Positions 33,892 through 42,438 are shown, numbered from the stretch's first letter. The stretch is DNA of 64,000 bases from Eubacterium sp. AF22-8LB (GCF_003458715.1 NZ_QRVI01000003.1:56907-120906), one strand, 5' to 3'. Program-made: numbers and translations. The notes: generated by a model from the letters alone, not told the origin.

Positions 33892-35268
33892 ATGAGGAAA
33901 AGAAAAATATTAATACTTTCAATCACCATTGTTGCCATAGCTCTGATTCTTGAAACATGTATTTTAAGATATGTGAATGAAAAGAATGCCCAAACTACAT
34001 CAAACGTATTATTAGATCGGGTGATTGCGGTGATTGATAAAAATGAGTCGAATGAAAAACAGTTTGTGAAATCGTTAAAGGATGATTATATTGTTCGTGC
34101 TAAAGCCATATCTTATATTGTCGATGCTAAGCCGGAAGTGGAATATGATATTGATGAACTTCAAAAGATCGCATCTTTAATGTCAGTGGATGAGATTCAT
34201 TTGATTGATGATACGGGAACAATCTATTCGGGTTCAATACCTAAGTATTTTGGATATAGCTTTGATTCAGGTGAACAAATGGCGTTCTTTAAACAAATGT
34301 TAAACAATTATGATTTAACATTATGTCAGGATGTTACACCGAATACGGCCGAAGCTAAAGAGATGATGTATGCGATTACTTGGAATGAATCGAAAACGCA
34401 TATGGTACAAGTGGGTATTACGCCTAAGCGTTTATTAAAAGAATTGAAACAAAACCAAATCTCAAATGTCGTAGCCGATATGCCAGTGTATAAGGGAATG
34501 GAGATTTATGTCGTAAATTCAAAGACAAAAGTGATTGAGGGAGCTACAGATAAAAATAAAATAGGGAAAAAGATTTTAACTACTAATAAACAATATAATT
34601 ATGTAACGCGAAAACACGGGAATTATAATGTGTCTGTATGCATGTCTGAATCGATGAATTCGCAAAGTAATATTGTTGCGATATTGATTGTTGGTATTTA
34701 TTTAACACTTGCTTCTTGTTTGTTGGTGTTAATGCTTTCTCAAGTGTTAAAGGAGAAGTATGAAAAAGAAAAATATATCTATACTTCAAATACGGATGAA
34801 CTTACAAAATGTTTAAATCGACATGCATATGAGGCGGATATTCAAAAGTTGGATTTAAATAGTGAATGGGTTTATATTTCATTGGATTTGAATGGCCTAA
34901 AACAAACCAATGATAAAATGGGACATAGTGCTGGGGACGAACTGATTTGTGCTGCTTCAAGTTGTATGAAATTTGCGTTTGCCTCTTATGGTAAAATCTA
35001 TCGCATTGGTGGAGATGAATTTGTGGTCTTATTGACCCAATCCATATCCGATTTACAACATATATTAAAAGTATTTGATTCAACCATTTCAAATTGGCAT
35101 GGTAAGTACTCAAATTCGATATCTGTATCGTATGGTGTCGTCAAGTCTTCAGAACAAGAATTTGATTCGGTTCAAGAAATAAGTAAGTTAGCCGATGAAA
35201 GAATGTATCAGAATAAAATGGATTATTATACAACGAGTGGTAATGATCGAAGAAGACAATATCTGTAA
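33892..35268 (+). CDS. Transmembrane sensor GGDEF protein
   Basis: 458 residues. An N-terminal membrane helix (about 4-24), an extracytoplasmic sensing region of about 220 residues, and a second helix (NIVAILIVGIYLTLASCLLVLML) lead to a GGDEF domain. The GGDEF domain has TDELTKCLNRHAY, SLDLNGLKQTNDKMGH and an intact RIGGDEF. Likely a diguanylate cyclase activated by an extracellular signal (dCache-like arrangement inferred from topology). No RxxD product-inhibition site is present. No Shine-Dalgarno precedes ATG 33892, and a TAAAAT box lies 7 nt upstream, as at priA. Confidence 0.87.
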   Translation: MRKRKILILSITIVAIALILETCILRYVNEKNAQTTSNVLLDRVIAVIDKNESNEKQFVKSLKDDYIVRAKAISYIVDAKPEVEYDIDELQKIASLMSVDEIHLIDDTGTIYSGSIPKYFGYSFDSGEQMAFFKQMLNNYDLTLCQDVTPNTAEAKEMMYAITWNESKTHMVQVGITPKRLLKELKQNQISNVVADMPVYKGMEIYVVNSKTKVIEGATDKNKIGKKILTTNKQYNYVTRKHGNYNVSVCMSESMNSQSNIVAILIVGIYLTLASCLLVLMLSQVLKEKYEKEKYIYTSNTDELTKCLNRHAYEADIQKLDLNSEWVYISLDLNGLKQTNDKMGHSAGDELICAASSCMKFAFASYGKIYRIGGDEFVVLLTQSISDLQHILKVFDSTISNWHGKYSNSISVSYGVVKSSEQEFDSVQEISKLADERMYQNKMDYYTTSGNDRRRQYL

Positions 35269-35289
35269 TTGTTGTTAAGCATAAATTAT

Positions 35290-35318
35290 TTGCGTTAAAG
35301 TACAAATTGAAGTATTAT
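35290..35318 (+). promoter_or_regulatory. Promoter of the candidate structured RNA
   Basis: TTGCGT (35290-35295), 17-nt spacer, TATTAT (35313-35318). Start of transcription predicted near 35325. Confidence 0.5.
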
Positions 35319-35324
35319 TTGTGT

Positions 35325-35560
35325 GTATCACGATGAGCAGGCATCGTTAAAAATTGTATTCGTAAGGAGGAATTCAAGCCCCTTCCCTAAATCCACTCAC
35401 AAGAGGTAGATTTGATTAAAGGGTATCTTGGAAAGCCAGAGGATGTCTTTAATCCTCATCGAGTCCGTGCTACCTACATAATGCACGAAAGCCTGACAAT
35501 CAGGGGAATAAACCTGCATAATGAGAAAGCGAACATCTTATGGTGTTCGTTTTATTTTAA
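35325..35560 (+). ncRNA. Candidate structured non-coding RNA, about 235 nt, class unknown
   Basis: It lies between its own promoter and an intrinsic terminator, with no gene of its own. Helices seen: CGATG/CATCG (35331-35346); GAGGAT/ATCCTC in the middle; AGGTAG (35404-35409) with CTACCT (35470-35475); CGTGC/GCACG; CCTGA/TCAGG. The first and third long-range pairs interleave, so a compact fold with a pseudoknot is possible. Composition is clearly less AT-rich than the flanking DNA. It does not match tmRNA, RNase P, SRP, 6S or a riboswitch class that I know. The 381-nt gap between genes is otherwise empty. Confidence 0.55.
35530..35558 (+). terminator. Terminator of the candidate RNA
   Basis: CGAACATC (35530-35537) / GGTGTTCG (35542-35549), 4-nt loop TTAT, then TTTTATTTT. 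Confidence 0.88.
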
Positions 35561-35650
35561 AAATGATGGCGAATCTAAGATATCTATAATTTTTGAAAAC
35601 AAATACAATATAACTGTAAAAAGCGTATAGAGCTTAGAAGGAGATTGTAT

Positions 35651-35956
35651 ATGACAGATGATAAAATGGGAATGATTATGGAAGTGGTAATTCGTTGGTT
35701 AATTTGTTTTGGAATTTCAATTGTAATCGAAATGGCAGTAGGTGTAAAATTTGATATGGCATTTGCACTCGGATGTACATCGTTTCTATATTTCGCATTA
35801 AAATTCAGAAGACTTACAATTTTGGGTGTATTTGTACTTGTATGTGTTCCAATTGGAATGGCACTGGAGAATTGTGGTTTATCCGGGGACGTATTATTAT
35901 ATTTCTTAGGAATTCTTCCAGTTTTAGAAATAGGATGTTGTATATTATTTGGCTAA
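35651..35956 (+). CDS. Small membrane protein, unknown function
   Basis: 101 residues from ATG 35651, chosen because AAGGAG (35638-35643) is 7 nt upstream. Three to four hydrophobic helices (VVIRWLICFGISIVIEMAVG, FALGCTSFLYFAL, ILGVFVLVCVPIGMAL, LLYFLGILPVLEIGCCILF) and a short acidic N-terminus. Not recognised. It is flanked by the candidate RNA upstream and a terminator downstream, so it is probably transcribed alone. Confidence 0.6.
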   Translation: MTDDKMGMIMEVVIRWLICFGISIVIEMAVGVKFDMAFALGCTSFLYFALKFRRLTILGVFVLVCVPIGMALENCGLSGDVLLYFLGILPVLEIGCCILFG

Positions 35957-35960
35957 AGTT

Positions 35961-35997
35961 AAAGAGATTTGATCAGGTTCTGATTGAATCTTTTTTT
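35961..35997 (+). terminator. Terminator after the small membrane gene
   Basis: Nested stem AGATT/AATCT enclosing GATCAG/CTGATT, ending in seven T residues. Confidence 0.82.
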
Positions 35998-36115
35998 ATT
36001 TTTTTGAATGATGGCGAATTGCATGATGAATAAAACACGATTTTGGAAGATGATATACATGACAAGAACGAGAAATGAAGGGTTTCTATCAATCAAGAAA
36101 GTAGAGGAAGATAAG

Positions 36116-39100
36116 ATGAATAAAATGACGATTCGAAAAAAGGCAATGTTACTTGTAGCGGCTGGAATGGCAATGCAATCTATGGGACTTACTGCATATG
36201 CAAAAGAGGGCACTGAGCCTACGGCTTTGACGAGTACTGTAAAACAAACACAAAGTAAAGAAGATGTATTGGCAGATGCTATTTTCCAAGCACAAGATAC
36301 AGTGAAATCTAAAAAGGCATTACTACTAGAAGCTAAGGCTGAATTAGATAAAGTTCAACCCAAATATGATGCTACAAAACAAGTTTATGAAAAAGCTTCT
36401 TATACATCCAATCAAATTGAGTCTAGTGCAAATGAGGCTGTATTGGATGCGATGAAGTCAAATCTACAAGATATTAAAAACAAGAAAGAAGATTTAAATC
36501 AGGTAGCTACGGAAAAGGCAAATGCTGAAAAAGCTAGAAAAGAAGCAGAGGATACATACAACAAGGCGGTTTCTGAATTAGAAAAAGCGCAAAAGACTTA
36601 TGATGAAGCGGTACAAAATTTGGATGATGTTTCTTTTAAAGAAAACGTAGAAAAGGCAAAACAAGCTATTGATGAAGCAAAAAATGCTGTAATGCAAGCA
36701 CAAACAGAATTGAATGATGCTAAGACTCAACAAGAAGAATTAAGTAGTAAGGTTTTAGAATGTGAAGCAGCATTAAGGGATGCTCAAAATAAACTACAAG
36801 AAGCACTGGACGCGAAAACAAATGCTGAAAATACATTAGCTTCTTTGCAACAACAATTATCTGAAGCAAATGGAAATGATAATTCTGAACAGATTCAAGC
36901 TATTCAAAATGAAATTCAAAATTTAGAATTGGAACTAAATAACTATAACTCTATGATTGAATCTATCAATAGTGAAGTAGCTACACTTCAATTTTCATTA
37001 TCAAAGACACAATCGGATTTAGATGTTGCCAAATCAAAGGTTGAAGAAGCAAAATCAAATTATGATACAAAAGTAGAAGAACAAAATAAAGTGCAAGCAG
37101 AAATGGATGCGATGGAAGAACAGGCAACATTAAAGGATGGTGAAATCGCAAAACTTCAAGAAGCAGTCGAATTGGCTAGAACGAAATTTGAGGATGCAAA
37201 AGCTAAGTTTGATGCAGAATCAAGTCAATTGAATGATAAAAAAGCAGCGGTAGAAGCAGCACAAAAGAAACTAGAATCTTTAAATGATGCGTATCAAGAT
37301 GCTTTGAATCAATGGAATCAAGGTTCTTATGGATATTTTAAATCGATCCATGCAGAATATTCTTTATATATGATGGAAGATGAAAATCTTATAAATAAGG
37401 ATAATTTGTATGAATGTAAACTAGGTGCAGACACAGATCCAACCAATCTAGATAACATGATCGAAACGATTGATTATATTAAGGAATGTAATGCACTACG
37501 TAAACAAAATGGTTTGAATGAATTAAAGGTGGATTTAAGTTTAGTTGTGATTGCACAAATTGATGCGTCTGGAAATATTGCTCAATTAGAACATAGTTCG
37601 AAATGGAATCATTTAGGTTTATATACTTGTGGAGAGAATATCGCATATGGATCAAAACATTATAATCCATTTAAAGGATGGTATGATTCTGAATATAAGT
37701 TGTATCAAGATGCGATTGCTTCAGGTAAGTATCCAAATCTAGAAAACATGACAAGCATGGAAGTATATAGTACATGGCCTGATTTATGGGAAAAGATTGG
37801 GCATTACTACAATATTTTGGATGAAAGATATAACTATACAGGTTTCGCATTAGGACAAACAGTAAAAGTGAATCCTGGTTGTAATGATTATTCTCAAACA
37901 TTTGACTTTACTGGATCTGATTATACTATGACAGTGGATGAATATGAAAAATCATTAACATCTTATGTGAATGGGCTTAATGATGTATTTAAACAACACG
38001 AACAGGCTTTAGAAGAATATACAAAGGCCAATGAAGAGTTGTTAAAAGCACAAAAGGAAATGGCTATATATAAAACTGTCGAAGAAGCGCAGCAAACATA
38101 TTTAAAAGCTCTTGATGATTTGAGTAAAGGACAAACAGACTACAATTCATTTATGAATGGCTATTTGGCGCAACAAAAGAACTTGGAACAGGCAAAAGCG
38201 AATGTTCAAACTGCATTGGATGCGATTGACTTGGCAAAATCAAAACAAGAGGAAATTGAAAATCAGATTCATGATTTAAATGGTTCTATTTCAAATAAAA
38301 TGGATGCGTTAAGTGTAACTAAAGAATTAGCAGCACAAGCACAAAAATCAATTCAGGATAAAGAAGCAGAGATTCAAAAATTAAATCAGTCAAAACTAGA
38401 TGTAGATAAAATCAAGGCTAACATTTCAAAACAAGAATCTATTGTCAAAGATAAAACAGATGCATGGCAATTGGCATTCAATAAAGTGGATCAAAGACAA
38501 TCAGAACTAGATAGTGCAGAGAAGAATTTAAAAGATCAATTGGATGTTGTAGATGAAAAGAAGGGAGTGTTAAAAGATAAAGAGTTGTATTTAAATAAAA
38601 AAGAAGAGGATTATCAAAACTTATTAAAACTAAATCAAAATGTGAATGATGCATTTGCAAATTTAGAAAATGCTAAGAATGCTGTAGTCAAGGCTGAAAC
38701 AGTAAAAACAGATTTAGCAGCTAAAGTTAAAACATTAGAGAAATCTTTAGAACAATTGACAATGGAATATACTAAATTAAATTCAGAAAAGGATAAAGTG
38801 GATAGTTTAGTAGCTTGTTACAACGATTTAAAAGATAAGAAATTGGATACAGAAGTTTTAACTATTGATGGTTATGAATCTATTTGTACATTATTAAAAC
38901 AGTATAAAGCAGCATTGTTAGATTTGAATGAAAAAGAACAGGTTTATCAAGAAGTAAAACATAAATTTGATGTTGTGAATACTGCATATCAAAAGGCGAA
39001 AGCAGAATATGATCAAGCAATCATTCAAGAAACAAATGCGAAGAATGATTTGAAAAAGCATTTAGAAGAAAGTAACAAAGAAGTTGAGAAAAAACAAAAT

Positions 39101-39241
39101 GATACAAAACAATCAAGTTCAGTAAATACAGGTGTAGAAACGGCAATTGCAGGATTTGGTATGACAACAATGTTAGGTGCTGCTGGTGCTGTGGTTGCAA
39201 CTTGTAAATTGTCTCGAAAAGAAAAACACACAAATAAATAA
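36116..39241 (+). CDS. Large coiled-coil cell-surface protein with a central CAP (SCP/PR1) domain
   Basis: 1041 residues from ATG 36116, preferred over the upstream ATG 36008 because GAGGAAG is well placed and a signal peptide (KKAMLLVAAGMAMQSMGLTAYA) begins there. A long Lys/Glu/Ala heptad coiled coil (about 50-395) leads into a CAP domain (about 440-590; NALRKQNG, YTCGENIAYGS, GHYYNI, TGFALGQ). A second coiled coil (about 600-985) follows. The C-terminus has SVNTG, a hydrophobic stretch (AIAGFGMTTMLGAAGAVVATC) and a basic tail: sorting-signal architecture without LPxTG. A surface fibre presenting a CAP domain; role unknown, possibly adhesion or host interaction. Confidence 0.82.
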   Translation: MNKMTIRKKAMLLVAAGMAMQSMGLTAYAKEGTEPTALTSTVKQTQSKEDVLADAIFQAQDTVKSKKALLLEAKAELDKVQPKYDATKQVYEKASYTSNQIESSANEAVLDAMKSNLQDIKNKKEDLNQVATEKANAEKARKEAEDTYNKAVSELEKAQKTYDEAVQNLDDVSFKENVEKAKQAIDEAKNAVMQAQTELNDAKTQQEELSSKVLECEAALRDAQNKLQEALDAKTNAENTLASLQQQLSEANGNDNSEQIQAIQNEIQNLELELNNYNSMIESINSEVATLQFSLSKTQSDLDVAKSKVEEAKSNYDTKVEEQNKVQAEMDAMEEQATLKDGEIAKLQEAVELARTKFEDAKAKFDAESSQLNDKKAAVEAAQKKLESLNDAYQDALNQWNQGSYGYFKSIHAEYSLYMMEDENLINKDNLYECKLGADTDPTNLDNMIETIDYIKECNALRKQNGLNELKVDLSLVVIAQIDASGNIAQLEHSSKWNHLGLYTCGENIAYGSKHYNPFKGWYDSEYKLYQDAIASGKYPNLENMTSMEVYSTWPDLWEKIGHYYNILDERYNYTGFALGQTVKVNPGCNDYSQTFDFTGSDYTMTVDEYEKSLTSYVNGLNDVFKQHEQALEEYTKANEELLKAQKEMAIYKTVEEAQQTYLKALDDLSKGQTDYNSFMNGYLAQQKNLEQAKANVQTALDAIDLAKSKQEEIENQIHDLNGSISNKMDALSVTKELAAQAQKSIQDKEAEIQKLNQSKLDVDKIKANISKQESIVKDKTDAWQLAFNKVDQRQSELDSAEKNLKDQLDVVDEKKGVLKDKELYLNKKEEDYQNLLKLNQNVNDAFANLENAKNAVVKAETVKTDLAAKVKTLEKSLEQLTMEYTKLNSEKDKVDSLVACYNDLKDKKLDTEVLTIDGYESICTLLKQYKAALLDLNEKEQVYQEVKHKFDVVNTAYQKAKAEYDQAIIQETNAKNDLKKHLEESNKEVEKKQNDTKQSSSVNTGVETAIAGFGMTTMLGAAGAVVATCKLSRKEKHTNK

Positions 39242-39252
39242 GAAGGATTACT

Positions 39253-39357
39253 ATGAAAAATAAGTATAAAGATGATGTAGATGGAAATGGGTATCCATTA
39301 GATAAAGGATATTTAGAAGTTGGACTTCCAAGTATGTTGCAGGAGTCGATTGATTAA
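39253..39357 (+). CDS. 34-residue small ORF (possibly the 5' part of a frameshifted gene)
   Basis: ATG 39253 follows GAAGGA. It encodes 34 residues: KDDVDGNGYPLDKGYLEVGLP in the first two thirds, ending QESID. The next ORF begins in a different frame over the last codons and appears to continue the sequence. Not recognised. Confidence 0.45.
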   Translation: MKNKYKDDVDGNGYPLDKGYLEVGLPSMLQESID

Positions 39358-39511
39358 AGAAGGTAAACAATGTTTAGACTGGGATTGCGACTGGTGTGAG
39401 TTAAACAGTAATATTAATATATTTGAAGTAGAAGGTATTATATCCAGTGAACAAGCGTGGTATCTTCGAGAAAAATATTTAGGAATGAAAAAGGAAGATA
39501 ATATAGGATGA
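39350..39511 (+). CDS. Small Cys/Trp-rich ORF overlapping the previous ORF
   Basis: About 53 residues from TTG 39350 (the open frame reaches back to TTG 39320). It contains CLDWDCDWCELN, with three Cys and two Trp, and ISSEQAWYLREKYLG, which looks like a real conserved helix. No ribosome binding site is clear, and it lies +1 to the preceding 34-codon ORF. Either a coupled pair or the two halves of one frameshifted gene. Confidence 0.4.
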   Translation: MIKEGKQCLDWDCDWCELNSNINIFEVEGIISSEQAWYLREKYLGMKKEDNIG

Positions 39512-39634
39512 TAAACAAAAGAATAGGATTTCTCGAATATGAGGAATCCTATTTAACTCAGTCATTTTTTATTCTTAAAAATAGATCTAGAATTCATAAT
39601 GATTTAAGACATATATATAAGATGATCAAGCAAG

Positions 39635-39664
39635 TAAAAAAAAACATCTCTAGGGATGCTTTTT
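39635..39664 (-). terminator. Terminator of hup
   Basis: On the reverse strand AGCATC, loop CCTAGA, GATGTT and a run of T residues, 10 nt after the hup stop codon. Confidence 0.8.
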
Positions 39665-39673
39665 GTCTTGATA

Positions 39674-39958
39674 TTATCTATTTACGGCTTCTTTTAATGC
39701 CTTGGCTACTTTGAACTTAACAGATTTGCTAGCTTCAATTTGAATTTTTTCTTTCGTTAAAGGGTTAAATCCTTCTCTCGCTTTTCTTTCTGTGATTTCA
39801 AATTTTCCAAATCCTGCAAGATCCACTGTTTTACCTTCACTTAAACCTTCAAAGATTTGTGTAAGTGCCAAGTCTACAACTTCAGTGATGTCCTTTTTAG
39901 TTAAATGAGAGTCCTTGGCAATGCTTGAAATGATGTCCTTTTTAGTTAATTTTTCCAT
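39674..39958 (-). CDS. hup: HU-family DNA-binding protein
   Basis: 94 residues. Dimeric nucleoid protein that bends DNA without sequence specificity. Family signatures: LTKKDIISSIAKD, the arm region GFGKFEITERKAREGFNP and the final VKFKVAKALKEAVN. AGGAGACTTATAAACATG places the ribosome binding site correctly on the reverse strand. Monocistronic with its own terminator. Confidence 0.96.
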   Translation of the reverse strand: MEKLTKKDIISSIAKDSHLTKKDITEVVDLALTQIFEGLSEGKTVDLAGFGKFEITERKAREGFNPLTKEKIQIEASKSVKFKVAKALKEAVNR

Positions 39959-39981
39959 GTTTATAAGTCTCCTTTACATCC

Positions 39982-40527
39982 CTATAATACGCTATTTTTA
40001 ACCATAAGCCAACCCATTAGATGAATTGGTTGAACAAATTCGTTGTTTTTGATAAGTTTGTTGATTTCATCCTCGCTATATTCTTTTACCTCAAGAAATT
40101 CAGTTGAATCTAGATGTTGATTTGATACTTTTTCACAATTATCGGCATAATATAAATACGCATAATTATCCGCTATTGTAGGATTGCTAGGAATCGTATA
40201 AATATGTTTCCAGTCATTAGATACATAGCCTGTTTCTTCTTCAAGTTCACGTTTAGCTGCTAATAAGGCACTTTCATGTTCGCTTCCTTCAATGCCACCC
40301 GCACAAAATTCTGTTGTAACAGTTTTAAGCCCATGTCTGAATTGTTTTACCGTTATATATTTATCATCCTTTGTTCTTGCGATAATCACAACGAAGTTTC
40401 TTCTTGAATAATTATAGAAAGGGGAGAATTCCTTTCCGTCTGGAAGAATAAAAGATTCTTTACGAAAGTCGATCCATTCATCTTGTACAATATGTTCTGT
40501 TTTACTTAATTTCCAATTTAAATCCAT
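39982..40527 (-). CDS. Nudix hydrolase (ADP-ribose pyrophosphatase-like)
   Basis: 181 residues from ATG 40527 (GTG 40536 is in frame, but GGGTGAT is better spaced for the ATG). The Nudix box AAKRELEEETGY is clear; the preceding GGIEGSEHES segment has two extra residues compared with the common GxxxxGE spacing. Members hydrolyse nucleoside diphosphates linked to other moieties. The FCAGGIEG stretch and RNFVVIIARTKDDKYITVKQFRHG resemble the ADPRase subfamily. The substrate is inferred. Confidence 0.83.
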   Translation of the reverse strand: MDLNWKLSKTEHIVQDEWIDFRKESFILPDGKEFSPFYNYSRRNFVVIIARTKDDKYITVKQFRHGLKTVTTEFCAGGIEGSEHESALLAAKRELEEETGYVSNDWKHIYTIPSNPTIADNYAYLYYADNCEKVSNQHLDSTEFLEVKEYSEDEINKLIKNNEFVQPIHLMGWLMVKNSVL

Positions 40528-40555
40528 TTTTATCACCCAAGTTATTATAATCCAA

Positions 40556-40589
40556 ACAAAAAAAATAGTGCAACCAAAGTTACACTATT
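40556..40589 (-). terminator. Terminator of the ECF S-component gene
   Basis: AATAGTG (40564-40570) / CACTATT (40583-40589), extended inside with one mismatch; on the reverse strand it ends in eight T residues. Confidence 0.85.
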
Positions 40590-40595
40590 CATTGA

Positions 40596-41231
40596 TTATG
40601 CTTGTTGAGCAATTCCAACGTATCTTGAACTTAATGCAGTCGCTAAAGCCATATTTGAAACAACAGCTACGATGACTTCAGGAATCATATTTGTTCCAAT
40701 GACACCAGCCATTACACCGTTTAGTGCTGCTTGGCTAATACCTAAAGCTTGTGAATATTGAGGACCGAATAAGATAACGATCAATCCTAATACCATGATT
40801 GTGTGGCATACTGTCGCAATAGCTGCTGCAATACCTGCAGCGACTGGCGTATTCTTTGCGTATTTTTTCGCAAAATGGAATACATAGCCAGCGATAACAC
40901 CTAATAAAATACGTGGAACTAAAGCTATAACTAAACTAAAGAAGTTACCAGAAATACCACCAACTGTGATAAATGGGGAGAAGACAAAGCTTGTGATTCC
41001 AGGTGTCATTGTAGCTCCAATTACTGAAGTACAACCAAATACGAATCCTAAGAAAGCACCGGCTGCAGGTCCCATTGTACTAGCCAGGATAATTACAGGT
41101 ACGTGCATTAATGTAACACTTAATGCGTTGATACGTAAGTATCCAATTGGTGTTAAATACATGATGATTTCGATGGCTAAAAATAAAGCCAAAACGCACA
41201 TCTGGCGTACTGATAGTTTTGATTTGTTCAT
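40596..41231 (-). CDS. ECF transporter S component (PanT-like)
   Basis: 211 residues, about six membrane helices. It begins SVRQMCVLALFLAIEIIMYL and continues with LSVTLMHVPVIILASTMGP, the pattern of energy-coupling-factor S components. The vitamin is not certain; the overall length and VGGISGNFFSLVIALVPRILLG region are most like pantothenate-type (PanT) proteins. GGAGGAAATATG gives a strong ribosome binding site on the reverse strand. The 5' leader up to 41360 shows one small hairpin (TATGG/CCATA) and no riboswitch that I recognise. Confidence 0.78.
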   Translation of the reverse strand: MNKSKLSVRQMCVLALFLAIEIIMYLTPIGYLRINALSVTLMHVPVIILASTMGPAAGAFLGFVFGCTSVIGATMTPGITSFVFSPFITVGGISGNFFSLVIALVPRILLGVIAGYVFHFAKKYAKNTPVAAGIAAAIATVCHTIMVLGLIVILFGPQYSQALGISQAALNGVMAGVIGTNMIPEVIVAVVSNMALATALSSRYVGIAQQA

Positions 41232-41360
41232 ATTTCCTCCTACTTTCGTTTCTTTTTAAGAATACGATGTAACTAATCAAATTGATGTCTTCATACATAG
41301 ATTATGGTCATGCGATCCATATCCACAAAAAAAACATCTTAAATAGTTTACTATAAAAAA

Positions 41361-41382
41361 AAACAGGAATCAAGTCCTGTTT
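41361..41382 (-). terminator. Terminator of the HtrA-like gene
   Basis: AAACAGGA (41361-41368) / TCCTGTTT (41375-41382), with a T-tract on the reverse strand. Confidence 0.85.
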
Positions 41383-42377
41383 TAGTTCCAAAAATCGAAT
41401 GGAAATGTAGAATCATTGTCATCATCTTCATTATTTTGTTGATAATAAGAAGAGGAAGGCGTATTACTAGATGTACTTACATCTTTTCCTTGAAGCATTG
41501 TATTGATTGAATCTTTGACATCACTGATCGCAATCGCATAGCCCATACCTTCTACATCTGTATCACTTAATTTTGCCGAGTTTATGCCAATAAGCTCACC
41601 ACTCATATTCAGTAGGGCACCACCTGAGTTTCCTGGATTGATTGCAGCATCGGTTTGAATATAAGATTTTGATGTATCTGTGTCTGAACTTGTTGAAACA
41701 CTACGATTTGTCGCCGATACAATACCCGTTGTAACACTTTGGCCATAGCCTAACGCATTACCAATCGCAACCACTTGTTCACCGACTTGCAGTTTATCAC
41801 TATCGCCAATTGTCGCAACCGCAATAGCTTTTAAAGTACTTTCACTTAAGTCTTTTGTCTTAATGGAAATCACAGCTAAATCGCGATCTTTATCGACGCC
41901 CTTTACAGTCGCTTCTACATTCGAGTTATCAACTAATGTACAAGTTAAGGTCTTGGCATTTTCAATAACGTGGTAGTTTGTCAAAATATCAATTTCACCA
42001 TTTTCATTATTGATAATAACACCACTACCAACACTTGTACTTTCTTGTTGAGTAAATGGATTACTTCTTGAGTTATTTCCATACATACTGAAATAATTTT
42101 GTACATCCGATACAGATACATTAGTAATCGCTACAATGCTTGGCATACAGTTTTGAGCTACTTTACTTACATCTGAAGTAGTTGAACTTGAAGTTTTCAC
42201 TACATTTGTATTCTGAACCGTTGTATTCTCCTTATTAAAATTATCAACTACATAATTTACGCCTTGAAAAGATCCGGCTGCCACAACACCAAAGGTTGCT
42301 GCACTTAAAATTAGTTTTGATCCTTTCTTTAATAATTTATGGTTTGTATTTGGAATTCTTGGCATTTCTTGTTTCAT
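41382..42377 (-). CDS. Membrane-anchored HtrA-like serine protease lacking a PDZ domain
   Basis: 331 residues. An N-terminal membrane helix (about 20-40, LILSAATFGVVAAGSFQGV) anchors an extracellular trypsin-like domain. The catalytic triad is His136 in LTNYHVIE, Asp166 in DRDLAVI and Ser251 in NPGNSGGALLN. Canonical HtrA/DegP proteins continue with one or two PDZ domains; here residues 292-331 are a Ser-rich then Asp-rich tail (SSNTPSSSYYQQNNEDDD) ending FDFWN. It is a likely surface quality-control protease. AGGAGG precedes ATG. Single gene. Confidence 0.9.
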   Translation of the reverse strand: MKQEMPRIPNTNHKLLKKGSKLILSAATFGVVAAGSFQGVNYVVDNFNKENTTVQNTNVVKTSSSTTSDVSKVAQNCMPSIVAITNVSVSDVQNYFSMYGNNSRSNPFTQQESTSVGSGVIINNENGEIDILTNYHVIENAKTLTCTLVDNSNVEATVKGVDKDRDLAVISIKTKDLSESTLKAIAVATIGDSDKLQVGEQVVAIGNALGYGQSVTTGIVSATNRSVSTSSDTDTSKSYIQTDAAINPGNSGGALLNMSGELIGINSAKLSDTDVEGMGYAIAISDVKDSINTMLQGKDVSTSSNTPSSSYYQQNNEDDDNDSTFPFDFWN

Positions 42378-42438
42378 GTCCTTATACCTCCTTGTTTACA
42401 ATACAAGGATATATCGAAAAGCTTAAAACAAGTTTAAA

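Noticed and set aside
35412..35630. 72-codon forward frame in the RNA region
   Set aside because: Starts at ATT/TTG-like sites without a ribosome binding site, and crosses the hairpins and terminator of the candidate RNA.
35773..36033. 86-codon frame overlapping the small membrane gene
   Set aside because: Out of frame with a gene that has a good ribosome binding site and hydrophobic pattern; it runs through a terminator.
39508..39714. 68-codon frame toward hup
   Set aside because: It begins with an overlap to the previous ORF but runs through the hup terminator and into the hup 3' end in the opposite direction; no domain seen.
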